Assembly (NCBI GenBank): GCA_024225275.1
Contig: JAAEMS010000099.1
Location: 21,362 to 85,361, forward strand
Source of the DNA: Actinomycetes bacterium
GTDB lineage: Bacteria > Actinomycetota > Acidimicrobiia > Acidimicrobiales > JAAEMS01
Direction of reading: 5' to 3'
Length of the DNA: 64,000 bases
A program made the position numbers and the translations under genes. Positions 47,536 through 55,433 of the stretch are shown here, piece after piece. Within the stretch, counting starts at the first letter, position 1, and each line of letters begins with the position of its first letter. The notes under the pieces were generated by a model. It made no database searches, was not told the origin of the DNA, and saw only the letters and a program-made list of their open reading frames with translations.

Positions 47536-48497
47536 GAGACGGTGTCCAGGTAGAGCTCTTCGAGGGTGGCCCGGCGGGGATGTAGGCGGTGGACCGAGGC
47601 GCCTGCCTGGGCCACCGCGGTGAGGACCGCGGCTTCGAGAGGAGCGATGGGTCCGTCCGGATCGACCGGGCTGACGGTGAGCTTGCGGGTGGCTCGTTCG
47701 ACTGGCCAGCCGGCACCGGTGAGGGCGGCGGCGACGGTTTCGGCCTCGTCCGCGGTGCCGAGCTCGACCACGATCCCGGCCCCTCCGGCCAGCATCTCGT
47801 CGAGCCGGCCGGAGGCCTGGACCCGACCGTCGCCGAGGATGACCGCCTGATCGCAGATCCGCTCGACCTCCTCGAGCAGGTGGGAGGACAGGACGATGTC
47901 GATGCCGAACTCGCTGCCGATCCGGCGGATGAGGGCGAGCATGTCGTCGCGCTGGACGGGGTCGAGGCCGTCGGTGGGCTCGTCGAGGAGGACGAGGTGG
48001 GGGTCGTGGACGATGGCCTGGGCCAGCTTCACCCGCTGGCGTTGGCCGGTTGACATGGTGCCCAGCGCCCGCGACCGTTCCTCGCCGAGACCCACCTGCC
48101 AGAGCACGTCGCTGGCCCGGGAACGGGCGTCACGGCGGGGCAGGCCGTGGAGCTCAGCCACGTGGCGGACCAGGTCGATGGCCCGCATGTCGGGAGGCAG
48201 GACATGGTGCTCGGGGGAGTACCCGAGGCCGGCCCGTACGTCGGACCCGAACCGGTTGGGGTCGAATCCGAAGACCCTCAGCTCACCCTCGTCGGCCCGG
48301 TGGAGGCCCAACACCAACCCCAGCAGGGTGGTCTTGCCGGCCCCGTTCGAGCCGAGGAGGCCGGTGATGCCGGAACCGATGACCAGATCGATGCCGCCCA
48401 ACGCGGTGGTGGTGCCGTAGCGCTTCACCAGACCCCGACACTCGATGACGGGTTTGGGTGGGGTAGGAGAGGGGGTTGGTATTGACACCGTGTTCAT
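47532..48497 (-). CDS. ABC transporter ATP-binding protein (first system)
   Basis: Nucleotide-binding subunit (321 aa): Walker A GSNGAGKTT, signature MSTGQRQR, Walker B LVLLDEPTDGLDP, switch SSHLLEEVERI. The C-terminal domain ends in RRATLEELYLDTVS, a pattern shared by ABC-2 exporter ATPases. ATG 48497 overlaps the stop of the sulfatase-fold gene (ATGA), which shows that the operon begins with that enzyme. Confidence 0.93.
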   Translation of the reverse strand: MNTVSIPTPSPTPPKPVIECRGLVKRYGTTTALGGIDLVIGSGITGLLGSNGAGKTTLLGLVLGLHRADEGELRVFGFDPNRFGSDVRAGLGYSPEHHVLPPDMRAIDLVRHVAELHGLPRRDARSRASDVLWQVGLGEERSRALGTMSTGQRQRVKLAQAIVHDPHLVLLDEPTDGLDPVQRDDMLALIRRIGSEFGIDIVLSSHLLEEVERICDQAVILGDGRVQASGRLDEMLAGGAGIVVELGTADEAETVAAALTGAGWPVERATRKLTVSPVDPDGPIAPLEAAVLTAVAQAGASVHRLHPRRATLEELYLDTVS

Positions 48498-50614
48498 CCT
48501 TGCACGTCGCCGACGTCCACGGGGGTGAGCTCGGGGACGTCGGCGGACCCTCCGACCAGGAAGATCTCGATCCGGTTGGCGCCGTCGATGAGATGGTCGG
48601 GGGGAATGACCACTGCGAACCGATGGTCGCCGTCGTCGGTCCAGGCCTGGCTCCAACCACTGATCCGGCCGTTGAACGCCACCAGCACGTCAGCCGTGGT
48701 GCCGGCAGGGAGGTCGACGGATCCGCCCAGCCACAGGGGTAGCTCGTCGACGAGGGTGACCACGTCGGACCACTGGTCGAGATCCTGCACCGAGCCCTCA
48801 ACGGTTTCCGGTCGCTGGGTGAGCGGGCCCAGGTCCTGGCCCACCAGATGGCCCCAGCGGCCGAACCGCCACAGGGCGAGCTCGCCGCCGCCCAGGGCGC
48901 CGGCCGGTTCGATGCGATCGAGCAACCGCTCGAACCCCTCGCCCCCATCGAACACCATCCACGGTTCACCCTCGTCGGGTTCGAGGACGTTGAGCTTCCA
49001 GGGGAGATGGTGCCGCACATCGACACTGTCGGGCTGGGGGCTCGGATCGCTCTGCAGGGCTCGACCGGCGAAGGTCCAGTCCTCGTTGTCGCTGGAGTCG
49101 AAGCGGACATCGAGGTGCTGGGCCACCGTGGGGAGAACGTCCACCGCGGTGGCGGGATCGTCGACGGTGGCGCCGATTGTCTGGCCGGGTTCCTTGATGA
49201 GCAGGGGTGTCCACATGATCTGTTCCCAGTTGCCCTCGGACAGGCCGCGGATGGGCTCGCCGGGCAGGAACGCGACGCCGTGGTCGGCGGTAACCACGAT
49301 GAGCGAGTCGTCGTAGCGGCCCAGTTCGCGGAGCCGGTCGAGCACCTCACCCAGCAGCTGGTCGGCGTGGCCGAGCTGGAGTAGGTGACGATGGCGGGCC
49401 TGGTCGGCCAGCTCGGGCGTACTCCAGTGGTACCTGGTCCCGAGCCCTTCTGCGATGAATGGTGCGGAGTACCGGCGCCCGTCGGGGATGTGGAACCAGG
49501 GTTGGTGGGGGTAGAGGATGTGCAGGAGGTCGAGTCGGGGTCCTCCGGCCTCGGTCTCGAGCGAGGCGATGAAGCGCTCGAACCGTCGGGGCGCCTGGGG
49601 CTCGCTCTGCCGGATCTGGAAATCGATGACCTCACCGTCGGGAGCGGGATCGTCGAGCTGGTCGGTGAGCACTGTCCAGGCATCGGTGAGCAGCTCGGGG
49701 AGGGGTTCGGTGAGGATCGTACGATCCTCGTCGGGGCAGAGGTCGTCCGGGCACAGGTCGGTGCCGATCTCCCACGAGTTCTGCTCGTAGCCGACCCCCA
49801 GCAGGGTGAAGAGGTTCCGGGGATAGATCTTGCTGACCGGCAGGGCCTCGGGGTCGGGCCAGATGCCGGTGAGGATGGCGGGCACCGCCTGGGGTGTCGA
49901 GGGGCCGGCCCCTGAGTGGTTGCGGTACCAGGTGCTGTCGGCGGCCAGGGAGGCGAAGGAGGGGAAGACGTCGCCGTTCATCCCCCCGTCGGCCCCCAGC
50001 AGGGAGGCGGTGGGCAGCTCGTCGAACACGATGAACACGACATCGTGGGGTTCGCCGATGCGGATGCCGTCGCCCCCGATGGTCTCGGACCCGAACGCAG
50101 TGTCGCCCACCGGCGACAGACCGAGGAACCAGACGACCAGGGCAGCGGGGAAGATCGCCAGGAGGCGCAGCCAGCTGCCGAGCCCGGCCGAACGGCTGCG
50201 CACCACCGCCAAGCCCACTCCGATGATCAGGGCGCTGATCACCAGCCGTGGTCCGCTGAGTCCGAGGAGGCGGCGCACTATCTGGACGCCCACCAAGGTG
50301 CCCAGCGTGGCCACCCCGATCAGGTGACCGGCCCGGCGCCACCGCCGTGAGATGAGGCCGGTGGGGGTGGTCAGAGCCCAGGTGAGCAGGGCGGGTGCCA
50401 GCGCGACGGCCAGGCTGAACATCACGATGTCGGAGGTGTCGGCCCGACGGAGAACGAAGGTTTCGGGGCTGCGGGCGAAGGTGTCGAAGACGGGCTGGGT
50501 GATGGCCACGGCGGCCAGGGCCAGGAGCTCGAAGAACGCGCCGAGCTCGTGGGGCCAGGCGCTGGACCGGCTGGGTGACCGCGAAGATCTAGGAGTAGGG
50601 GTGAGGGGATCCAC
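48494..50614 (-). CDS. LtaS-like membrane sulfatase/phosphoglycerol-transferase-fold protein
   Basis: Enzyme of 706 aa with five N-terminal membrane helices (within about residues 25-165) and a large extracytoplasmic alkaline-phosphatase-fold domain, the plan of lipoteichoic acid synthases and related phospho-transferases. Metal and catalytic sites include VFIVFDELP (about 193-201), T240 in GPSTPQAVPAILTG and VVTADHGVAF. DELPTASLL replaces the ES seen in LtaS, so the subfamily is different. It has a beta-rich C-terminal region of about 130 residues (LPLWLGGSVDLPAGTT...). It starts a five-gene coupled operon with two ABC exporters, so it may modify a lipid or glycan that these export. GTG start. 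Confidence 0.85.
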   Translation of the reverse strand: MDPLTPTPRSSRSPSRSSAWPHELGAFFELLALAAVAITQPVFDTFARSPETFVLRRADTSDIVMFSLAVALAPALLTWALTTPTGLISRRWRRAGHLIGVATLGTLVGVQIVRRLLGLSGPRLVISALIIGVGLAVVRSRSAGLGSWLRLLAIFPAALVVWFLGLSPVGDTAFGSETIGGDGIRIGEPHDVVFIVFDELPTASLLGADGGMNGDVFPSFASLAADSTWYRNHSGAGPSTPQAVPAILTGIWPDPEALPVSKIYPRNLFTLLGVGYEQNSWEIGTDLCPDDLCPDEDRTILTEPLPELLTDAWTVLTDQLDDPAPDGEVIDFQIRQSEPQAPRRFERFIASLETEAGGPRLDLLHILYPHQPWFHIPDGRRYSAPFIAEGLGTRYHWSTPELADQARHRHLLQLGHADQLLGEVLDRLRELGRYDDSLIVVTADHGVAFLPGEPIRGLSEGNWEQIMWTPLLIKEPGQTIGATVDDPATAVDVLPTVAQHLDVRFDSSDNEDWTFAGRALQSDPSPQPDSVDVRHHLPWKLNVLEPDEGEPWMVFDGGEGFERLLDRIEPAGALGGGELALWRFGRWGHLVGQDLGPLTQRPETVEGSVQDLDQWSDVVTLVDELPLWLGGSVDLPAGTTADVLVAFNGRISGWSQAWTDDGDHRFAVVIPPDHLIDGANRIEIFLVGGSADVPELTPVDVGDVQG

Positions 50615-50671
50615 GACTCATCAGATGGTAGGGACCTGGCCGCGGGAAGTAGCGCAACACCTCCAATCCAT

Positions 50672-50720
50672 GAAATCTGCGGGATAAGGGTGCTCAGGTC
50701 ACCCTTGTCAGCCAAATTTC
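50672..50720. repeat. Second, imperfect copy of the 22-5-22 palindrome
   Basis: Arms 50672-50693 and 50699-50720 around a 5-nt loop match each other at 16 of 22 positions. The outer GAAAT, the AAGGGTG core and the TCACCCT after the loop match the perfect palindrome at 21831-21885. It overlaps the last few codons and stop of the hydrolase gene (50708) and is placed like a terminator for it. Confidence 0.7.
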
Positions 50721-51496
50721 GTCAGGAAGGTGGTGAGGGCGGCGACCAGTTCGTCGGGTGCGTCGCGGTGGGCCATATGGCGGGCCCCTTCGAGCCAGAG
50801 GGTCTCGACGGGACCCGCCACCAGCCGGTCGATCTCATCGAGCATGTTGGTGGTGGCGTACTCGTCAGCCGTGCCCTGCATGGCCAACACCGGGACCTCG
50901 ACGCCGGGCAGGTACTCGCGGATGTCCCAGGCCCGGAACTCGGGATGGAGCCAGATGTCTCGCCAACCGGCGAAGGTGGAGGCGGGGTCGCGGTGGTAGC
51001 GGCCCAGCTTCTCGATCATGGCGTTGTTCTCAGCGGCAGCTGCGATGTTGGCGATGCCCGAGAAACAGACGTCCTCGACGTAGACGTGTGGGGCGAGAAG
51101 GGCCACGGCCCGGACCGGTCCGGCCCCGGCGCCGGTGTAGATCAACGAGATCGAGCCGCCGTCACTGTGGCCGACCAGGATCGGGTCGGTGATGCCTGAA
51201 GCCTGGAGAACTCGAGGCAGTACATCGAGGGCCTCGTCGTGCATGTAGCGCGGGGTTCGGGGTTCGGTGGACGGGGTCGACTGTCCGTAGCCGTGCCGGT
51301 TGTAGGCCAGCACCGGCAGCCCGGTGGCGTCGGCCACCCGACCAGGAATCTCGCGCCACAGGTCGATTGATCCCAGCCCCTCGTGGAGGAACACCGCCAC
51401 CGGACCGACGACCGAGTACCCGGCGCCGGTCGGTTCGTTCCACCACCGGTACTCGATCTGGTGATCGCCGATGGTGAAGAAGGGGGGCTCGGTCAC
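50708..51496 (-). CDS. Alpha/beta hydrolase in the box operon
   Basis: Soluble alpha/beta hydrolase (262 aa). FLHEGLGS carries the oxyanion region (the usual HG replaced by HEG, as in several MhpC-like enzymes). The nucleophile elbow is VGHSDGGS, the acid is the Asp in GTADEYATT, and the His is in GARHMAHRD. It starts 3 bp after boxB, so it belongs to the benzoyl-CoA operon. It may act on a ring-cleavage product or a benzoate ester, but that is inference. The 3' end lies within a palindromic repeat. Confidence 0.83.
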   Translation of the reverse strand: MTEPPFFTIGDHQIEYRWWNEPTGAGYSVVGPVAVFLHEGLGSIDLWREIPGRVADATGLPVLAYNRHGYGQSTPSTEPRTPRYMHDEALDVLPRVLQASGITDPILVGHSDGGSISLIYTGAGAGPVRAVALLAPHVYVEDVCFSGIANIAAAAENNAMIEKLGRYHRDPASTFAGWRDIWLHPEFRAWDIREYLPGVEVPVLAMQGTADEYATTNMLDEIDRLVAGPVETLWLEGARHMAHRDAPDELVAALTTFLTKFG

Positions 51497-51499
51497 GGG

Positions 51500-52915
51500 T
51501 CAGAGCTTGACGTACTCGAAGTCGACGGGCTGGCCGTTGATTCCCTGGGCGGGGGGAGCGATCCACGCGGCCATCTTCCCTGCTTCGCCCACCGGCTGCA
51601 TGAGCGAGACCACGAAGTCGCGGTCGGCATCGCTGGGCAGCCACTGATCGACGTTGCGGTTCCAGGCGTCTTCGTCGACCATCTGGCCCTCGGGGGTCAC
51701 GTGATGTTCACCGAAGACACCCACGTGCCGGTTGAAGCCCTGGTGGGGGAGGGTCAGCTGGTAGTCGATTCCTGCCTCGCCCAGGATTCGGTTCCAGCGC
51801 CGGACGCCCTTCATGCAGTCCTCGGTGTAGTCGTCGCGGAGGGTTTGGTTGACCAGGGCCAGGGCGGAGTGGTCCTCGGAGCGGAGCCCGTCGTCACCCG
51901 GCACCTGCATGGAGTCGGACAACGACGACAGGACATGGTCGTCGTCGTACCCCATCTCGTTGAACCGGCCTTTGAGACCGGTCGTGTAGTACGTGGCCGC
52001 GTTGGTGGACAGCTCGGACCCGAAGAGGTCGACCGACACCGAGTAGTGAAAGTTGACGTAGCGCTGGAGGGTGTCGAGGTCGATCGCCCCGTACGGGCGC
52101 ACGTCGAAGGTGTTGTGCTCGTTCATGAGCTCGGTGGTGCGCTGGATGATCCGGCCCACACCGGTGGCGCCCACGAACATGTGGTGGGCCTCCTCCTTCA
52201 GCATGAAGTCGCAGGTCCGCGACAGGGGATCGAAGGCTGATTCCCTCAGAGCCCCGAGCTGATACTTGCCGTCCCGGTCGGTGAAGTAGGTGAACAGGTA
52301 GAACGACAGCCAGTCGGGTGTCTTCTCGTTGAAAGCACCGAGGATGCGGGGGCTGTCAGGGTCGCCCGAGTGACGCTTGAGCATGGCGTCGGCCTCGTCG
52401 CGGCCGTCGCGGCCGAAGTGGCCGTGGAGCAGGTACACCATCGCCCAGAGGTGACGCGCCTCCTCGACGTTCACCTGGAACAGGTTGCGCAGGTCGTAGC
52501 CGCTGGGGGCGGTGAGCCCCAGGTGGCGTTGCTGCTCGACCGAAGCGGGCTCGGTGTCACCCTGCACCACGATCAGCCGGCGCAGGGTGCTGCGGAACTC
52601 GCCGGGGATCTCCTGCCAGGCCGGCTCACCCTTGAACTCGCCGAAGCCGATCCGCCGGTCGGGCTCGGGGTCGGACAAGAAGATGCCGAACCGGTAGTCG
52701 GCCAACTTCACATGATCGAACTGGGCCCACCCTTCCTGGCTGGTGTCGATGGCGGTGCGCAGGTAGATGTCGTTGTCCTGGTACTTGACCGGGCCCATCT
52801 CGGCCCACCAGTCGAGGAAGTCGGGTTGCCATGACTCGAGGGCACGCTGGAGGCGCCGGTCACCGGCCAGGTCGACATTGTTGGGGATGCGGGCGCTGTA
52901 GTCGATCTTGCTCAT
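51500..52915 (-). CDS. boxB: Benzoyl-CoA 2,3-epoxidase, oxygenase component
   Basis: Di-iron epoxidase that adds oxygen across the ring of benzoyl-CoA, using electrons from BoxA. Length 471 aa. The likely iron ligands are E122, E152 and H155 (in VEEARHLW), D213 (YFTDRDG), E242 and H245 (KEEAHHMF), which fits the published BoxB pattern at a constant offset. GAGGGG before the ATG is a good ribosome-binding site. It lies 15 bp after boxC. No boxA reductase is in the window. Confidence 0.95.
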   Translation of the reverse strand: MSKIDYSARIPNNVDLAGDRRLQRALESWQPDFLDWWAEMGPVKYQDNDIYLRTAIDTSQEGWAQFDHVKLADYRFGIFLSDPEPDRRIGFGEFKGEPAWQEIPGEFRSTLRRLIVVQGDTEPASVEQQRHLGLTAPSGYDLRNLFQVNVEEARHLWAMVYLLHGHFGRDGRDEADAMLKRHSGDPDSPRILGAFNEKTPDWLSFYLFTYFTDRDGKYQLGALRESAFDPLSRTCDFMLKEEAHHMFVGATGVGRIIQRTTELMNEHNTFDVRPYGAIDLDTLQRYVNFHYSVSVDLFGSELSTNAATYYTTGLKGRFNEMGYDDDHVLSSLSDSMQVPGDDGLRSEDHSALALVNQTLRDDYTEDCMKGVRRWNRILGEAGIDYQLTLPHQGFNRHVGVFGEHHVTPEGQMVDEDAWNRNVDQWLPSDADRDFVVSLMQPVGEAGKMAAWIAPPAQGINGQPVDFEYVKL

Positions 52916-52930
52916 GGGGTTCCCCTCGGG

Positions 52931-54553
52931 TCAGGTGCGTCGGAGGTCGTAGGTGGGCCGGGTACCGGTCCCGTAGAGCACCAGGGCCCCTTCGGGTCCG
53001 GAAGCACTGGGGCGGATGAAGACCCAGTTCTGCCAGGCCGAGAGTCGAGCGAAGATCTTGGTGGCCATGGTCTCGGGCCCGGCGAAGCGATGGTTGGCCT
53101 CCATGGCGGTGAGGGCATCAGGCGAGAAGGCGGCTCGTTCTTCGACCGCGAGGCGAAGGTCGTCGTCCCAGTCGAGGTCGTCGGGGGTGAAGGTGACCAG
53201 CCCCAGGTCGAGGGCGTCGGCGGCCGACAATCCCTTCCCGGCCACGGCCGCGGCTTGATCGTGGGCAGCTCTGTCGCCCCAGAACCGCGACTCCAGACGA
53301 CTGATGCCGTTGGCCATGGGCAAGGGGCCGAAGTTGTTGGTGGTGAGCACGAGCTCGGCCGCGGGGAGAGTCTCGTCGCGGTCCTCGAAGATGCCGTCGA
53401 GCATGTAGGTGCGGTCGGCGGCCAGGGCCAGCTCGGCCAGGAACCCGGTGAAGCACGACCCGGGATCGATGACCGCGATCAGGCTGCGGGCCGTCAGGTC
53501 GAGCCGGCTGAGTACCCGGGCCCAGAGCAGGGCGGTCTCACGGGCGGCGTGGTCGACCCCGTCGGCGAACCCGTGGGCGAGCTCGCGGTCAAGGGCCAGG
53601 GCATCGTCGACCGAGCCTTGGGTGTGGATGCTCAGGATGCCGATCTCGGGCTCATTGAAGCGGAGGTGGCACAGAAGATCGTCGAGCTCGCGGGCGGCCT
53701 GGAGGAGCCAGCCGGGCTGGGGGGAGACGGTGACGGTCAGCTCCGCCGTTCGGGCGGCCCGGTCGATCGTCGTGGCCACATGCCGGTAGGTCACGGTGTC
53801 CGGAGTGAGAGTGCGTTCGAGGGGAGCCAGGGTGGCGCCGGGGCCGGTGGTGGTTCGGGGTGATGCTTCGGCCAGCGCCGTGGCCCGGTCGCGGGCGGCC
53901 TGCTCGAACCCTGTGCGGGGGGCCAGTTCGTCGATGAGGCCCCAATCGAGGGCCTCATCGCCGCGGACTCCTTCGGCCCGGGTGGCGAACACGTCGGCCC
54001 GGTCCCGGCGCACATGGCGCTTGTCGGTGACGCGGGTGAGGCCGCCGGTGCCGGGCAACACGCCGAGCAGGGGAACCTCGGGCAGGGATACGGCCGAGTT
54101 GCGGTCGTCGACCAGCAGGATGTGTTCACACGCCAGCGCCAGCTCGTAGCCGCCCCCACTGGTGGCCCCGTTGCAGGCGGCCAGGAACTTGACACCCGAC
54201 TGGCGGCTGGCCTCTTCGAGCTCGAGGCGGGTCTCGTTGGTGAACTTGCAGAAGTTCACCTTGTGGGGATGGTCGGCTCCGGCCAGCATCCGGATGTTGG
54301 CGCCCGCACAGAACACCCCATCGAGACCGCCGGTCACGATGACCGAACGCACATCGGGGTGCTCGAATCGGATCCGCCTCACCGCGTCGGCCAGCTCGAT
54401 GTCGACCCCGATGTCATAGCTGTTGAGCTTCAGCTCGTAGTCGCCGATGGCCGGCGCCTCCGGGGTGACCGCAAGGGTGAGGGTGGCCAGCGGCGGCTCG
54501 ACCCTGAGCTTCCAGTGCTGATACCGGTCGGGTTGGGTGTCGAACTCGATCAC
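52931..54553 (-). CDS. boxC: 2,3-epoxybenzoyl-CoA dihydrolase
   Basis: Crotonase-fold enzyme that opens and hydrolyses 2,3-epoxybenzoyl-CoA to dehydroadipyl-CoA semialdehyde and formate. Length 540 aa from GTG 54553. The N-terminal half has a crotonase core (VTGGLDGVFCAGANIRML, ACNGATSGGGYELALACEH, LLGVLPGTGGLTRV). The C-terminal half is a second crotonase-like unit, as expected for BoxC. The GTG overlaps the paaX-type stop by 4 bp, so regulator and enzyme are coupled. Confidence 0.94.
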   Translation of the reverse strand: MIEFDTQPDRYQHWKLRVEPPLATLTLAVTPEAPAIGDYELKLNSYDIGVDIELADAVRRIRFEHPDVRSVIVTGGLDGVFCAGANIRMLAGADHPHKVNFCKFTNETRLELEEASRQSGVKFLAACNGATSGGGYELALACEHILLVDDRNSAVSLPEVPLLGVLPGTGGLTRVTDKRHVRRDRADVFATRAEGVRGDEALDWGLIDELAPRTGFEQAARDRATALAEASPRTTTGPGATLAPLERTLTPDTVTYRHVATTIDRAARTAELTVTVSPQPGWLLQAARELDDLLCHLRFNEPEIGILSIHTQGSVDDALALDRELAHGFADGVDHAARETALLWARVLSRLDLTARSLIAVIDPGSCFTGFLAELALAADRTYMLDGIFEDRDETLPAAELVLTTNNFGPLPMANGISRLESRFWGDRAAHDQAAAVAGKGLSAADALDLGLVTFTPDDLDWDDDLRLAVEERAAFSPDALTAMEANHRFAGPETMATKIFARLSAWQNWVFIRPSASGPEGALVLYGTGTRPTYDLRRT

Positions 54554-55374
54554 GCCGCCTCCTTCGCCGGCACACAGAGATGTTCGAAACCCCGCTGGGC
54601 GGCCGGTGCCAGCTGGTGCCAGATCTCGTGGAACAACTCGACCGCCGCCTGGCGGGTGGGAGCCCACCCGAGGAGGTCGGTGGGCAGGCCCGGGTCGATG
54701 GTGGGAAACGAGCGGTACTCGTGCATGAGCTTCGTACGCAGGTCGAGAGCTTCGAAGTCGTCGCGAGGGCTCTGGCTCGAGTAGTGATCGACGAAGGAGC
54801 GGTAGCCGGCTGCAACACCGTCGAGGTCCCACGCTCGTTCGATCAGGTCGTGAGGGTCGGTGCCGGCAGCCGGTGTGCCAACGAAGACGGTAACCGGGCC
54901 CACGAGATCGAGGTCGGTCAGGACCCGGCCCAGCTCACCAGAGCGGTCGCCAGGGGTGATCCACGTGCCGTTGCGCACGGTGCCGAAGCCGAGGAAGGAC
55001 AGTTGGCGCCGGAGCCGGTCGCGTTCGACCCGCTGGCCGGCCGGAAGGGCATAGGTACACCAGGTCCAGAGGGTGGGGTCGTCGGCGTATTCGGGGAAGG
55101 CCAGGATGCGCTCCTCGCCTTCGCAAAGAAGCTGGCGAGCGCGTTCGGTGAGCCCGTAGTGCACCTCGCGGCCGACGCGGTGACGGTCGAGGAGGCCCTG
55201 GGCGGCCATTCGGGTCAACACCGACCGCGCAGCCTCGGGCGAGACATCGAACCGGCCCAGCAGCGAGACCAGGCCCCCCGACCAGGCGCGACCGTTGGGA
55301 CGGTGGAGGAGCTCGTTGCCGAGCAGGGTGATGGTGAGGTCGCGGGGCAGGATATCGATAGTCTGCACGCACAT
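54550..55374 (-). CDS. PaaX-family transcriptional regulator
   Basis: Regulator of 274 aa: N-terminal winged helix (DLTITLLGNELLHRPNGRAWSGGLVSLLGRF, ARSVLTRMAAQGLLDRHRVGR), a ferredoxin-like centre and the C-terminal helical domain typical of PaaX. PaaX is known as a repressor of phenylacetate genes that responds to aryl-CoA. Here it heads the box operon and probably responds to benzoyl-CoA or a product. ATG 55374 is used; a TTG at 55389 is possible. An inverted repeat covers the start region and may be its own operator. Confidence 0.88.
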   Translation of the reverse strand: MCVQTIDILPRDLTITLLGNELLHRPNGRAWSGGLVSLLGRFDVSPEAARSVLTRMAAQGLLDRHRVGREVHYGLTERARQLLCEGEERILAFPEYADDPTLWTWCTYALPAGQRVERDRLRRQLSFLGFGTVRNGTWITPGDRSGELGRVLTDLDLVGPVTVFVGTPAAGTDPHDLIERAWDLDGVAAGYRSFVDHYSSQSPRDDFEALDLRTKLMHEYRSFPTIDPGLPTDLLGWAPTRQAAVELFHEIWHQLAPAAQRGFEHLCVPAKEAA

Positions 55375-55403
55375 AGTCAGCTGACGCAACGAGTGCCGAC
55401 TAT
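55373..55403. promoter_or_regulatory. Inverted repeat at the paaX start, candidate operator
   Basis: ATAGTCAGC (55373-55381) and GCCGACTAT (55395-55403) form an inverted repeat with eight of nine bases paired and a 13-bp spacer. It overlaps the paaX start and lies 19 bp from the -10 box of the divergent helicase gene, so binding there could control both. A shorter perfect palindrome GTCAGCTGAC (55376-55385) sits inside. Confidence 0.5.
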
Positions 55404-55421
55404 TCGTTGGTCCGGTGGCGA

Positions 55422-55427
55422 TAGCGT
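55422..55427 (+). promoter_or_regulatory. Leaderless -10 box of the DEAD-box helicase gene
   Basis: TAGCGT ends 6 nt before the GTG at 55434. Confidence 0.5.
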
Positions 55428-55433
55428 GGGTGG

